From Acholeplasma sp. CAG:878 (GTDB lineage Bacteria > Bacillota_I > Bacilli_A > RF39 > UBA660), in assembly GCA_000432255.1 (NCBI GenBank), contig HF989903.1, forward strand, positions 1 through 64,000: DNA of 64,000 nt, read 5' to 3'. How positions within the stretch are numbered: the first letter of the stretch is position 1; the number at the start of each line of letters is the position of its first letter. Positions 44,331-53,563 of the stretch are shown one piece after another. A program made the position numbers and the translations under genes. The notes under the pieces were generated by a model. The model saw only the letters and a program-made list of their open reading frames with translations. It had not been told where the DNA came from and did no database searches.

Positions 44331-45446
44331 ATGAAAATAATGTTTAATAATTTTATTAGGAAAAAAAACTTTTATATTTATTTATTAATCATTACAGCTT
44401 GTATAGTTTTTTTGACACTAACTATTACAATGTTTTATAGTGTTTTTAACATTGTTTCAAAAAAAAATAATGACATAAAAAATAGACAATTGATTATTTC
44501 AACATATGATAATTATGAAGTTGTTTATCAGAGATTAAATAAGATTAATGGTGTTTATGGAATTTATAATTTTGTTCACGAAATAAATGGTACATTAACT
44601 ATTCAAGATAAATTCAATATAAAAATAAATTCATCTGTGCTAAATAGTGTTGAAAATATTATTTTAGGAAAAGATTTTGATAAAAATGATAAAAATAGTG
44701 TTATTTTACCATCCAAATTGATGATTAACAATCAAGAAGTTTCATTACAAGAATTTTTAAATAAAAATATAACTTTATCAATAAATATTGGAGATAAAAC
44801 GATAGATTATTTTGGAACTGTTATTGGAATATATGATGAAAGTGATAATAAAAGAAATGTTTTGTATATACCTTATGATGATTTGGTTGAAATTTTATAT
44901 TCAGATATGGATGAAATAGAAAAAATTAATGCTTATATAATTATTTCAGAAGAAAATTATAATATTGAAAAATTGATAAATGAAATTAAGAGTACTGGAT
45001 ATGATGCCACTATATATGATGTTAACTCACAAAAAGAAGTGAGAATACTAAATACAATTACTGATTTGTTTTTTGTCATGATAATTATAATTATATTCAT
45101 TATATATATTGTATTTAAAACAATAATAGGTAATTTAATATCTGACGATGAAAAAGATATATCAATCATGAAATCTATAGGTTATAGCAATTTAAAATTG
45201 TTATACATATATTTATTTAATATTTTTATTTTAATAAATATTTCATTTTTAATTAGCCTACCAATTATAAAAACTATTATACATCTAATCCTTCCTTTAA
45301 TAATTAATAAAAAAATTGCTACAATTAATATTATAGAACCATCGATAATAAGTTTAATATCGGAATTAATTATAATTTTTATTGTTGCTTTTGTTTTAAG
45401 GTTCAATATAAAAAGAAAAATTAAAAATATTTCTTTTATTTGTTGA
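44331..45446 (+). CDS. Second FtsX-family ABC permease
   Basis: 371 residues, 13 bases after the previous gene. Same plan: N-terminal helix (about 13-35), extracytoplasmic domain, then three helices with DDEKDISIMKSIGYSNLKLL (about 270) and IIEPSIISLISELIIIFI near the end. ATG 44331 follows TGGTGATTTT. The gene ends with TGA and a bidirectional terminator follows. Likely partner of the 43067 product under the same ATPase. Confidence 0.82.
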   Translation: MKIMFNNFIRKKNFYIYLLIITACIVFLTLTITMFYSVFNIVSKKNNDIKNRQLIISTYDNYEVVYQRLNKINGVYGIYNFVHEINGTLTIQDKFNIKINSSVLNSVENIILGKDFDKNDKNSVILPSKLMINNQEVSLQEFLNKNITLSINIGDKTIDYFGTVIGIYDESDNKRNVLYIPYDDLVEILYSDMDEIEKINAYIIISEENYNIEKLINEIKSTGYDATIYDVNSQKEVRILNTITDLFFVMIIIIIFIIYIVFKTIIGNLISDDEKDISIMKSIGYSNLKLLYIYLFNIFILINISFLISLPIIKTIIHLILPLIINKKIATINIIEPSIISLISELIIIFIVAFVLRFNIKRKIKNISFIC

Positions 45447-45467
45447 TATCAATATTTAAAATATTAA

Positions 45468-45502
45468 AAAAACTTTTATGGTTAATTATCATAAAAGTTT
45501 TT
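45468..45502. terminator. Bidirectional terminator between convergent ABC loci
   Basis: AAAAACTTTTATG and CATAAAAGTTTTT pair perfectly around a nine-base loop. It serves the plus-strand FtsX operon and the minus-strand permease gene. Confidence 0.85.
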
Positions 45503-46289
45503 AATTTTTAATGAGTTTTTTTTCTATGTAAAGAATTATGTAATACATCAATGACGCTACAACACAAAGAATAAATATACCAGTTATTACTAAATCAAGA
45601 TTAAATACTTGTGAGCCATACATAATTAAGTATCCAATGCCTTTTTTAGATACTAAAAATTCTCCCATTATAACACCAATTAATGACATGCTTATATTTA
45701 TTTTTAAAGAACTTATAATCGTTTTTAAACTATTAGGTAAAATCAATTTAGTGTATATTTGAAATTTAGTTGCATTAAACGTTTTCATTAATTTTATTTT
45801 GTTATAATCTGTTTCATTAAAGCTTTGATAAACATTTATAATGGTTATAATTACGGAAATAAATAAAGCCATTAAAATAATTGATTTCATTCCAGCTCCT
45901 GCCCATATTATTATAATAGGTCCTAAAGCTACTTTAGGTAAACTATTTAAAATAGTTAGATATGGGTCAATTACTTTAGCGAAAAATTTACTTAACCACA
46001 TAATTGTTGCTATAAATATTCCAATTATAGTTCCAAGTACAAAACTTATTAACGTTTCGTATACTGTAATTCCTATATGACTATATAAATTTTTGTTTTG
46101 ATGAAGTGAAATTAAACAGTTTATAACTTTTTTTGGACTAGAAAATATAAATGTATTAATTATTTCTTTATCGGCTAAATATTGCCAAACAAATATAAAT
46201 AAAACTATAATCAATATTTGAACTAATTTGATTTTTAAATTATATAGTTTATTTTTTCTTAAATATTTCTTATGTTCTATACTATACAT
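45501..46289 (-). CDS. ABC importer permease (SsuC/ThiX type)
   Basis: About 262 residues from ATG 46289 (GGAGATTG upstream), which overlaps the ATPase stop (ATGTATAG); a longer start at 46328 would run into that gene. Six hydrophobic helices, and the EAA-type loop LMKTFNATKFQIYTKLILPN (about 160-180) that contacts the ATPase. It belongs to the nitrate/sulfonate/taurine-type importer family, which also takes up thiamine precursors. Its binding protein gene lies on the same strand at 48750 and 59742 and is split by element 2. Confidence 0.9.
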   Translation of the reverse strand: MYSIEHKKYLRKNKLYNLKIKLVQILIIVLFIFVWQYLADKEIINTFIFSSPKKVINCLISLHQNKNLYSHIGITVYETLISFVLGTIIGIFIATIMWLSKFFAKVIDPYLTILNSLPKVALGPIIIIWAGAGMKSIILMALFISVIITIINVYQSFNETDYNKIKLMKTFNATKFQIYTKLILPNSLKTIISSLKINISMSLIGVIMGEFLVSKKGIGYLIMYGSQVFNLDLVITGIFILCVVASLMYYIILYIEKKLIKN

Positions 46290-47031
46290 TGTGTTCAATC
46301 TCCATCCATATTGTGTTATAGTATTCACTAAACTCTTTGGCTTTCCTATTGTTGATTGGATTACTTTTATCGGTTAATTCAATTTTTATTATTTTTTTAA
46401 TTGTGCTTGGTCTTTTTGATAAAATTATAACTTCATCAGCCATACTAATTGCTTCTGCAATATCATGTGTTACCATAATAGCAGTTTTATTTTCTTTTTT
46501 AATAATATTATAAACATCATCAGAGACTGATAATCTTGTTTGATAATCCAAAGCACTAAATGGTTCATCCATAAAAATTAAATCAGGCTTTGTTGCAAGA
46601 GTTCTAATTAAGGCAACTCTTTGTCGCATACCGCCAGATAAAACATTAGGATAACTATTTATAAAATCACCTAATCCATAAGTATTTAATAAATTAACTA
46701 CATATTCCTTTGTCTGTTCATTTAAGTTTTTTTGTAGTTTTAAGCCTAGTAGGCAATTATCCATTACTGTTAACCAGTCAAATAAGGCATCTTGTTGTAA
46801 CATATAACCGATTTTTATATTATCTTCAAATTTTATTTTTCCATTTGAAGCACTATCTAGGTTTGCTAATATATTTAATATTGTACTTTTCCCACAGCCA
46901 CTTGGGCCTACTATGGCAATAAAATTTCCTTTTACAAACTCATAAGTAAAATTAGATACAGCAATAACCTCAGCTTTTGCCGTGTGGTAGATTTTTGATA
47001 AGTTTTCAACTTTTAGAATTGGTTTTTCCAT
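46282..47031 (-). CDS. ABC importer ATPase (SsuB/ThiZ type)
   Basis: 249 residues. Walker A GPSGCGKSTILN (about 42), Q-loop GYMLQQDALFDW (about 79), LSGGMRQRVALIRTLATKPD (about 134) and Walker B IFMDEPFSALD (about 156), then VTHDIAEAISMAD. LLPW-like QQDALFDWLTVMDN is typical of the SsuB/TauB/ThiZ class. ATG 47031 follows GGGAGG. Substrate undetermined: sulfonates and hydroxymethylpyrimidine-type thiamine precursors are the main candidates. Confidence 0.92.
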   Translation of the reverse strand: MEKPILKVENLSKIYHTAKAEVIAVSNFTYEFVKGNFIAIVGPSGCGKSTILNILANLDSASNGKIKFEDNIKIGYMLQQDALFDWLTVMDNCLLGLKLQKNLNEQTKEYVVNLLNTYGLGDFINSYPNVLSGGMRQRVALIRTLATKPDLIFMDEPFSALDYQTRLSVSDDVYNIIKKENKTAIMVTHDIAEAISMADEVIILSKRPSTIKKIIKIELTDKSNPINNRKAKEFSEYYNTIWMEIEHNV

Positions 47032-47162
47032 GTATACCTCCCACTAGTCTATAATATGTTAAATAATATTTAATGATAGTGTAAAAAACCATTTTACACC
47101 TATGAAAATTAAAATAGTTTATTTAATTTAAAACTATGGTATAATTAGTCTAGGAGGAATAT

Positions 47163-48056
47163 ATGGAATTAGTTATAATGGCTGCTGGAATGGGCAGTAG
47201 ATTTGGTGGGCTTAAACAAATAGAGCCTGTACACAGTAATGGAGAATTTATATTAGATTACTCTATTTATGATGCAATCAAATGTGGATTTGACAAAGTA
47301 GTATTTATCATTAAGGAAGAAAATTATTCTCTTTTTAGGGATACAATCGGTAAAAGAATTGAAGATGCGATTGAAGTGTCATATGTTTTTCAAAAAAATG
47401 ACAATGTACCTAAATGGGTAAAGTTACCTAACGAAAGAACAAAACCATTAGGAACTGGTCATGCTATTTTGTGTTGTAAAGATGTTGTTAAAGAAAACTT
47501 TTTAGTAATTAACGCTGATGATTTTTATGGTAGAGATGCTTTCTTAGTGGCAAGTAAATTTATTAAAAATATGAAAAATGAAAATGAATTTGCTATGGTT
47601 GGATACAAAGTAGGAAACACACTAACAGAAAATGGCTCTGTTAAAAGAGGTGTTTGTGAATCAGAAAATGGTTTTTTAAGTAAATTAACTGAAAGTACAG
47701 TTTCTATTGAAAATGGTAAAATTATATGTAAACCACTAAATGGTAGTAGTGAATTTGAAGCATATGATGATACATTAGTTTCAATGAATATGTTTATATT
47801 TACACCTAAAATATTTGATTATTTAGAAGAGGATTTTGTTAAGTTTTTTAAAGATAATGAAAGTGATTTATCTAAATGTGAATATTTAATACCAGATGTT
47901 GTATTTGATTTAATCAAAAGAAAACTAGTCACAGTTAGTGTACTTAAAACAGATGCTGTATGGCAGGGAATAACTTATAAAGAAGATAAAGATGCTTTAG
48001 TAGATGGTCTTAACAAACTAGTCAATGACAATGTATATCCAGATAAGTTATGGTAG
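47163..48056 (+). CDS. Sugar-phosphate nucleotidyltransferase-like protein
   Basis: 297 residues. VIMAAGMGSRFGGLKQIEPV (about 4-23) is the nucleotide-binding signature loop of NTP transferases. PLGTGHAILCC (about 97) and FLVINADDFYG (about 113) follow, the latter with a metal-binding Asp. This subgroup (MAAGMGSRxGGxKQ) is related to glucose-1-phosphate uridylyl- and choline-phosphate-type transferases, but the sugar is not known. ATG 47163 follows TAGGAGG, and TATAAT lies about 25 bases upstream. Single gene. Confidence 0.85.
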   Translation: MELVIMAAGMGSRFGGLKQIEPVHSNGEFILDYSIYDAIKCGFDKVVFIIKEENYSLFRDTIGKRIEDAIEVSYVFQKNDNVPKWVKLPNERTKPLGTGHAILCCKDVVKENFLVINADDFYGRDAFLVASKFIKNMKNENEFAMVGYKVGNTLTENGSVKRGVCESENGFLSKLTESTVSIENGKIICKPLNGSSEFEAYDDTLVSMNMFIFTPKIFDYLEEDFVKFFKDNESDLSKCEYLIPDVVFDLIKRKLVTVSVLKTDAVWQGITYKEDKDALVDGLNKLVNDNVYPDKLW

Positions 48057-48100
48057 TAAATAAAGTTTAATTTGAATAATAATTAATTATAAGGTGACAA

Positions 48101-48667
48101 ATGAAATATAGTGATATCAAAACACCAGAACAATTATTGGAATATATGTGTGATAATATAAAATATGGATTTGTTGATGGTGAAAATAAATATGAACCAA
48201 GTAATAATGAGTTTTATAAAAAATGTCAAACAAATTGGCATTTATCTAGTCCAAAACGATTAATTAAAGTAAAATATGGCAATTGCTTTGATCAAGTTGA
48301 ATTAGAAAGAGATTGGTTTAAAAATAATGGATATAAATTTAAAACGTTTTATATATGGTTTGAATTACCATATGATAATTCATATTCAACACATACATAT
48401 TTAGTGTTTGAGAATAATGGAAAGTATTATTATTTTGAACATTCAGATTTTGATAATAGAGGTATATATGAATTTGAAACCGAAGAAGAGGCTATCAATT
48501 ATCAACGGGAAAAACATATTATTTCTAATAAAAAAACAAATTTAATAGATAAAAAAATATTAAGTTGTCTACATGTTTATGAATATGATAAACCAATATA
48601 TGGTTGTACAATGAATGAATTTATTGACAATATTTTAAAAACTGCTAAAGAAGTAAAATTGTTATAA
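48101..48667 (+). CDS. Transglutaminase-like cysteine protease family protein
   Basis: 188 residues. YGNCFDQVELERDWFKNNG (about 65-83) has the Cys of a transglutaminase-like fold, and STHTYLVFENNGKYYYFEHS (about 106-125) the His and following acidic residue. There is no signal peptide, so it acts in the cytosol. Small members of this fold are common next to mobile DNA, and the substrate is unknown. ATG 48101 follows AAGGTGAC. Confidence 0.7.
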   Translation: MKYSDIKTPEQLLEYMCDNIKYGFVDGENKYEPSNNEFYKKCQTNWHLSSPKRLIKVKYGNCFDQVELERDWFKNNGYKFKTFYIWFELPYDNSYSTHTYLVFENNGKYYYFEHSDFDNRGIYEFETEEEAINYQREKHIISNKKTNLIDKKILSCLHVYEYDKPIYGCTMNEFIDNILKTAKEVKLL

Positions 48668-48708
48668 AAATGTTTTGAAATAAATTAAAGTTAATTATAT
48701 AAGATATT

Positions 48709-48744
48709 TAAAACCCGTTTCTTGAATTTAGAAACGGGTTTTAT
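48709..48744. terminator. Bidirectional terminator
   Basis: AAAACCCGTTTC and GAAACGGGTTTT pair perfectly around a nine-base loop. It lies between the plus-strand transglutaminase-like gene and the minus-strand binding-protein gene. Confidence 0.9.
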
Positions 48745-48749
48745 ATTAT

Positions 48750-49310
48750 TTATTTTTCTTTTTTGGCATAGTCATTATTAACTAATTTATCAAATGGAGC
48801 AAAGTTATCTAATTGACCTGCATTTTTTGCTATTTCTTGAATATGATTGAAATTATCTTCAGTTATGTATGTAGTATCGAACCAAGAATCAATATTTTTA
48901 TATCTTTCAATAATTTTTTCTAAATCGGTTCTTGAAGTATCAGGAAAATATTTTATAATAACATCGGCAATTTCACTTGAACTGTGTGAATGAACATAAT
49001 CTAAACCTTTTTGTGTGGCTTTAGTAAAACTTTTAATTACATCTGGATTTTGTTCGATATAGCTTTTTCTAGCATTATAAGCAGTATATGGAACAACGCC
49101 GCCTAATTCACCTAGTGATGCTACAACATAACCATAACCTTGTTTTTCTATTTGTAGAGCATTAGGTTCAAACAAAGATACAAAATCTCCAGTGCCACCT
49201 ATGAAAGCACCAGACATAGATGCAAATGCAATGCTAGTATCAATTGTTAAGTCGGATTTAACATCTAATCCTGCTTCTTTTAAAGTCCATTCTAAAGTCA
49301 TTTCTGGCAT
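48750..49310 (-). pseudogene. SsuA/ThiY-like substrate-binding protein, C-terminal part (split by element 2)
   Basis: 186 residues from MPEMTLEWTLKEAG to the C-terminus, the second lobe of a periplasmic-type binding protein of the NMT1/SsuA class. FIGGTGDFVSLFEPNALQIE and GGVVPYTAYNARKSYIEQNP are typical. It has no signal peptide, because that part lies at 59742-60197 beyond element 2. Joining both parts at the shared CC dinucleotide gives GGR-I-GG-MPEM without a break, about 332 residues. As arranged, this half alone cannot be exported. Confidence 0.9.
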
Positions 49311-49321
49311 ACCACCTCACC

Positions 49322-49339
49322 GGTATTAAAACTTATAAT
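49322..49339 (+). repeat. Element 2 left arm
   Basis: GGTATTAAAACTTATAAT. Its last 11 bases are the reverse complement of 59741-59751. It also recurs directly with one change at 59703-59720. Confidence 0.75.
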
Positions 49340-49410
49340 GTAAAAAAGCATTGAAAAATAAGGAAAGGTAAAACACATTAACATATAAGTTTTTATAAAA
49401 TGGTGGAAAA

Positions 49411-50220
49411 ATGAGTAAAAGTAAACTAGGAATATCAAGTTTTGACTTGAATATGAGATTTAAAGATAAGGAAGAAGCGATTAAGTATGCAAAAAGATTA
49501 AAAGAGTTTATTAGATATACTTGTAAAAAGAAAGAAAATAAAGGTTGGTCGGCAGAAGCAATGATTTGTATTAGTAGTAATAAGGGTAATAGTTCAATAG
49601 TATATTATGAACATAGTGGAAAAGTTGGCAGACCTAAAAAAGTTATAAATAAGTATCATAGTGAAAAAGATAGTATAAAAGTAGATTGGCATTTACATAT
49701 TTTATTAGTATCAAAACCAATGTATGCTTTCAGAGAAAAAATAAAAAAATATATTGATAAGAATTGGAACGAGGTAAAAGTTGAAAAAGAAAAGTTTGAT
49801 TATAAAAAAATAAAAGATAAAAGTAAGATATATAAGAAAGATACTAATATAAATAAAGCAGAATACTTTATAGACCAAGCAGATGAGGTACTATTTTGTA
49901 ATTATATGAGTGTAGAAATAATACCTGATGGTTATAGTTTAAGAGATTTATATTTTGCATATTTAAAAATGATGACAGCAAGAATGTATAATAGAACTAT
50001 TGGTAATGATAAAAGATTACGATTAGAAGATAATTATTATAAGATTAAAAATTTTTATTGGAAATTAACTGAAGAGCAAGATAAGAAAGTTGTTGATAAA
50101 TTTATAAAACAAGTTCAATTAGATAAGATAGCCAGTAATTATGAAAGAATGAAAAATAATAAAGTACAGGAAAATGAAAGTTTAAAATGTCCTCATCATC
50201 AAGAAAATATATGGTTTTAA
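49411..50220 (+). CDS. HUH-endonuclease replication initiator-like protein
   Basis: 269 residues, strongly basic. VDWHLHILLVSKPMY (about 91-105) contains the His-hydrophobic-His metal-binding motif of rolling-circle Rep proteins. A candidate catalytic Tyr lies in NKAEYFIDQ (about 150). The C-terminal part is helical and Lys-rich. It probably nicks an element origin for replication or transfer; I did not find a convincing nick site. ATG 49411 follows GGTGG. No relaxase or conjugation genes accompany it. Confidence 0.7.
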   Translation: MSKSKLGISSFDLNMRFKDKEEAIKYAKRLKEFIRYTCKKKENKGWSAEAMICISSNKGNSSIVYYEHSGKVGRPKKVINKYHSEKDSIKVDWHLHILLVSKPMYAFREKIKKYIDKNWNEVKVEKEKFDYKKIKDKSKIYKKDTNINKAEYFIDQADEVLFCNYMSVEIIPDGYSLRDLYFAYLKMMTARMYNRTIGNDKRLRLEDNYYKIKNFYWKLTEEQDKKVVDKFIKQVQLDKIASNYERMKNNKVQENESLKCPHHQENIWF

Positions 50221-50424
50221 AAGAAAAATGATAGTAAAAATAACTATCATATAATAAACAGCAAATAACAATTATAATTAATTAGATAATAATCATTGTA
50301 TTATTATGATTTAATCAGCATATAAAAGAGATAATAAGTAAAGAGTATTATTATATAGTTTTAAAATTAAAGGTGTTAAAGACCATATTAAAACAAGAAT
50401 ATAAAAAAAGAAATGACTATATAA

Positions 50425-50751
50425 TTAGTCATTAAGTCCATCAATGTATGCTTCTGCTTTTGCTTTATCAACAGAAGATAATTTATGTATTTTATTTAAA
50501 AGCATAAAATCTTCATCAGTTATATTGTTAGGTTTAATGCTATCTATTGGCATATCATATTTAGTACGACATAATATGTAGTCAATAGATGTATTGTAAT
50601 AATCTGCTAATTTAATAAGCATATCAGAACTAGGAAATACTCTCCCTGTTTCATATGAAGAAATAGTCTCTTGAGTAATATTTAAATCCATAGCAACTTT
50701 GGTTTGTAGTAAGTTTTTATTATTCCGAATTTGTTTAAGGTTGTTTTGCAT
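50425..50751 (-). CDS. XRE-family transcriptional regulator
   Basis: 108 residues. The N-terminal helix-turn-helix is clear: LKQIRNNKNLLQTKVAMDLN, then QETISSYETGRVFPSSDMLIKLADYY (about 4-55). The C-terminal 40 residues are helical. ATG 50751 follows GGAGGTATC. It is divergent from the nuclease-like gene at 50884, so the 130-base intergenic region, with TATAAT at 50845-50850, is the likely control point for element cargo. Confidence 0.92.
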   Translation of the reverse strand: MQNNLKQIRNNKNLLQTKVAMDLNITQETISSYETGRVFPSSDMLIKLADYYNTSIDYILCRTKYDMPIDSIKPNNITDEDFMLLNKIHKLSSVDKAKAEAYIDGLND

Positions 50752-50883
50752 ATAAGATACCTCCTAATAATATTTTAAAATTATTAAATTTGAGTGATAG
50801 TAATATTAGTTATACTTATATGCTTAAAATTATATATTTTGTGTTATAATGTTCTTATAGATAAACTATAAGGAGTATAGAAA

Positions 50884-51528
50884 ATGAGTAGTATTGATTT
50901 TGATATGGATTTAATAGTTAATAAACTAAAACAAAAAAGAAAAGTATTTGTTTCAGAGGCAGACTTTCAATTAGAATTGGCTTGGGTTATAAAAGAAAAT
51001 TACCCTGATGCAAAGATAAGATTAGAGTATCCACCTAGTTTTGATTTAAATATGCATATTGATATATTAGTAGTTATTGATAATAAGTGGTATCCTATTG
51101 AATTAAAATATAAGACAAAAGGTTGTAAGAAAATTATTGATGATGAAATATTTAATTTAAAAAATCATGGTGCAAAAGATGTTAATAGTTATTTGTATTT
51201 AAAAGATATAATGAGAATAGAAAAAGTAAGAAATAATATTAATAATTTTGGAAATGGTTATACAATGTTTATAACTAATGATTTAAGTTATATGAAGAAA
51301 CCATTAAAAGATAATTGCGTATATAGAGAATTTTCATTAGAAGATAGAATTGTTAAAAAAGGTAAAATGTTTTGGAGCAAAAATGCAAGTAAAGGAACAA
51401 CGAAGAATTGCGAAGAACCTATTATTCTTAATGATAGTTATAACATAAATTGGAAATGTTATAGTAAGTTAGATAATGAGAATACTGGTACATTTATATA
51501 TGTAATTAATGAAATAAAGAATAATTAG
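50884..51528 (+). CDS. PD-(D/E)XK nuclease-like protein
   Basis: 214 residues. VSEADFQLELAWVIKENYPD (about 23-42) resembles the helix leading into PD-(D/E)XK folds. NMHIDILVVIDNKWYPIELKYK (about 57-78) gives the D...E-x-K catalytic arrangement. The C-terminal half is not recognised. It may be a cargo nuclease in defence or element maintenance. ATG 50884 follows AAGGAG. It sits between the XRE regulator and the macro-domain gene and probably shares their control. Confidence 0.65.
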   Translation: MSSIDFDMDLIVNKLKQKRKVFVSEADFQLELAWVIKENYPDAKIRLEYPPSFDLNMHIDILVVIDNKWYPIELKYKTKGCKKIIDDEIFNLKNHGAKDVNSYLYLKDIMRIEKVRNNINNFGNGYTMFITNDLSYMKKPLKDNCVYREFSLEDRIVKKGKMFWSKNASKGTTKNCEEPIILNDSYNINWKCYSKLDNENTGTFIYVINEIKNN

Positions 51529-51654
51529 TTAATTAAACGAGTAATAATGGTTAATAATTGTTGTGATAATAAAATAATGTTGTTTTATTATTAAAAGCGA
51601 ATTATGGGCGAAATAAACAGAAATTATTGATATAATAAAGTTAAGGTGTTTGTT

Positions 51655-52158
51655 ATGGGAAAGTTAAATATTGTAAGTGGAAATATATTTGATTATTTAG
51701 AAGGTAAAGATTTAATAGTTAATAGTGCTAATCAATATATGATATATGGTAGTGGTGTTTGTGGAGCAATATATAAAATGGCTGATAAAGAATTATTAGA
51801 AGATTATTGTAAACAGCATTATAAAGATAATATGAAAGTCAATGAAGTTAGATTTAGTCCTGGTTTTGATTTGGGTGTAGATATATTACATATTTATTGT
51901 CCTAAATATTTTGAATATAAAGATTATAGATTGGCAATAGATGATTTATTAGAAAGTTATTATCAAATTATAATCAAAGCAAAGACAAATATGTATAAAA
52001 GTATTATTAGTGTTAGTTTAGGAACTGGGGTACATGGTTATAAACATAATGATGTGGCAAAAAAAGTTATAGAATTATTAAATTATTTAGTTCTAAAATA
52101 TAATATTGATTTTACTTTAGTATTACCTAATGAAGAAATAATGAAATTGTATAAATAA
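51655..52158 (+). CDS. Macro-domain protein (ADP-ribose binding)
   Basis: 167 residues from ATG 51655 (AAGGTG upstream). It opens KLNIVSGNIFDYLEGKDLIVNSAN, the macro-domain first strands with the Asn that contacts ADP-ribose (about residues 2-25). YGSGVCGAIYKMAD (about 30-43) is the glycine-rich loop, and SVSLGTGVHGYKHNDVAKKV (about 124-143) is the second phosphate-binding loop. Such proteins bind or remove ADP-ribose. On this element it may counter an ADP-ribosylating defence or toxin, or act within a defence system itself. Confidence 0.88.
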   Translation: MGKLNIVSGNIFDYLEGKDLIVNSANQYMIYGSGVCGAIYKMADKELLEDYCKQHYKDNMKVNEVRFSPGFDLGVDILHIYCPKYFEYKDYRLAIDDLLESYYQIIIKAKTNMYKSIISVSLGTGVHGYKHNDVAKKVIELLNYLVLKYNIDFTLVLPNEEIMKLYK

Positions 52159-52232
52159 TATTTTATATAATTTTAACAAAACCCTGGACTTATTTTATTA
52201 TGTTTGGTATTATATATATAGGTGGTGATTAT

Positions 52233-53540
52233 ATGAAAAAACCAATAGCAATTGATTTATTTTGTGGTGCAGGTGGAATGAGTGAAGGAATGCTCCAAGC
52301 AGGATTTCATATAATTTATTCAAATGATATTAGTAAAGATGCAATGAAAACATATATTCATCGTCATGAGCAATTAGGTTTATACCATAAAAAAAATACC
52401 TTTGAGTCTTGCAAAGATATTAGAGAATTAGATGCTAAAGAAATATTTGCTTCAATTGCAGAAATTGATGAATATAAAAACAAAACAAATATAACAATAG
52501 ATGCTATTTTTGGTGGTCCTCCTTGTCAAGGATTTAGCCGAGCAGGGAAAAGAAATGCAGAAGATCCAAGAAACAAATTATTTAAAGAATACATAAGAGT
52601 AATAAATGATGTAAGACCAAAATATGTTGTTATGGAAAATGTTGAAGGGTTTCTTGATACAGTTTTTGAGGGATTTATAGGTTTAGATGGGGAACAATAT
52701 AAGAAAGATAAAGCTCCATCAATTCTTATAAATGAGTTTAAAAAAATTGGATATAATACTATTGGACCTAAACTATTAAATGCTTCTGATTATGGGGTTC
52801 CTCAAAATAGGAAAAGAATGATATTTATAGCATTTCTACCTAGTTGTGCAGAACCAAAATTTCCAAGTCCATTAAAAGCAAAAAAAGTAACTTTAAAAGA
52901 TGCTATTTATGATTTAATTAACATTGATAAAGTTAGTTCGTTTGCTGAAGAATGTAAATATGGAAGAACTAAAAGAATAGATGGAAACAATGTTGATTAT
53001 GATAATTCAAAAGTATTAAATAATGAAATGTCTTCACATACAAAATTAATTTCAGAAAGATTTTCGTTATATAATGAGGGAGAAACAACTTTTGATTTAA
53101 GAAAAAGAATACAAACATCTGGGATTGATTTAACCGAAAAAAATGCAATTATTCAAGATTTGCTTAAAAAATATTCAACTGATAAAAAAGGAATAATTAA
53201 AATGTTTAAAGAAAAAAAATTAACAGATGAAGATATAAATAATCTCTTAACAAAAAAAGGAATCAGAAAGAAATTAAAATATAGTATACCATCTCCAACA
53301 ATGGTAACTCTCCCAGATGATTTTATTCATCCAACTGAAAACAGAACATTAACTGTACGAGAAATGGCAAGAATACAATCTTTTGATGATAGTTTTGAAT
53401 TTTTAGGTAAAAGAACAACAGGTGGTCCAAGAAGAAAACTTGAAGTTCCACAGTATACACAAGTTGGGAATGCTGTACCACCACTTTTAGCAAAAGCAAT
53501 TGCTAATGAAATATTGAAAGCATTAAACGAAAAAAAATAG
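52233..53540 (+). CDS. DNA (cytosine-5-)-methyltransferase
   Basis: 435 residues from ATG 52233 (GGTGGTGAT upstream). The motifs are in order: I AIDLFCGAGGMSEGM (about 6), IV GGPPCQGFSRAG with catalytic Cys (about 97), VI VVMENVEGF (about 132), VIII PQNRKRMIFIAF (about 190), IX VREMARIQSF (about 373) and X QVGNAVPPLLAKAIA (about 410). The target-recognition region (about 220-370) is long. With the convergent gene at 53563 it makes a probable type II restriction-modification pair. The recognition sequence cannot be read. Confidence 0.95.
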   Translation: MKKPIAIDLFCGAGGMSEGMLQAGFHIIYSNDISKDAMKTYIHRHEQLGLYHKKNTFESCKDIRELDAKEIFASIAEIDEYKNKTNITIDAIFGGPPCQGFSRAGKRNAEDPRNKLFKEYIRVINDVRPKYVVMENVEGFLDTVFEGFIGLDGEQYKKDKAPSILINEFKKIGYNTIGPKLLNASDYGVPQNRKRMIFIAFLPSCAEPKFPSPLKAKKVTLKDAIYDLINIDKVSSFAEECKYGRTKRIDGNNVDYDNSKVLNNEMSSHTKLISERFSLYNEGETTFDLRKRIQTSGIDLTEKNAIIQDLLKKYSTDKKGIIKMFKEKKLTDEDINNLLTKKGIRKKLKYSIPSPTMVTLPDDFIHPTENRTLTVREMARIQSFDDSFEFLGKRTTGGPRRKLEVPQYTQVGNAVPPLLAKAIANEILKALNEKK

Positions 53541-53563
53541 GTTACTAATTATAGTAACCTTTT
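53538..53563. terminator. Terminator between methyltransferase and restriction gene
   Basis: AGGTTACT and AGTAACCT form the stem around a six-base loop, followed by TTTT. It lies between two convergent genes. Confidence 0.8.
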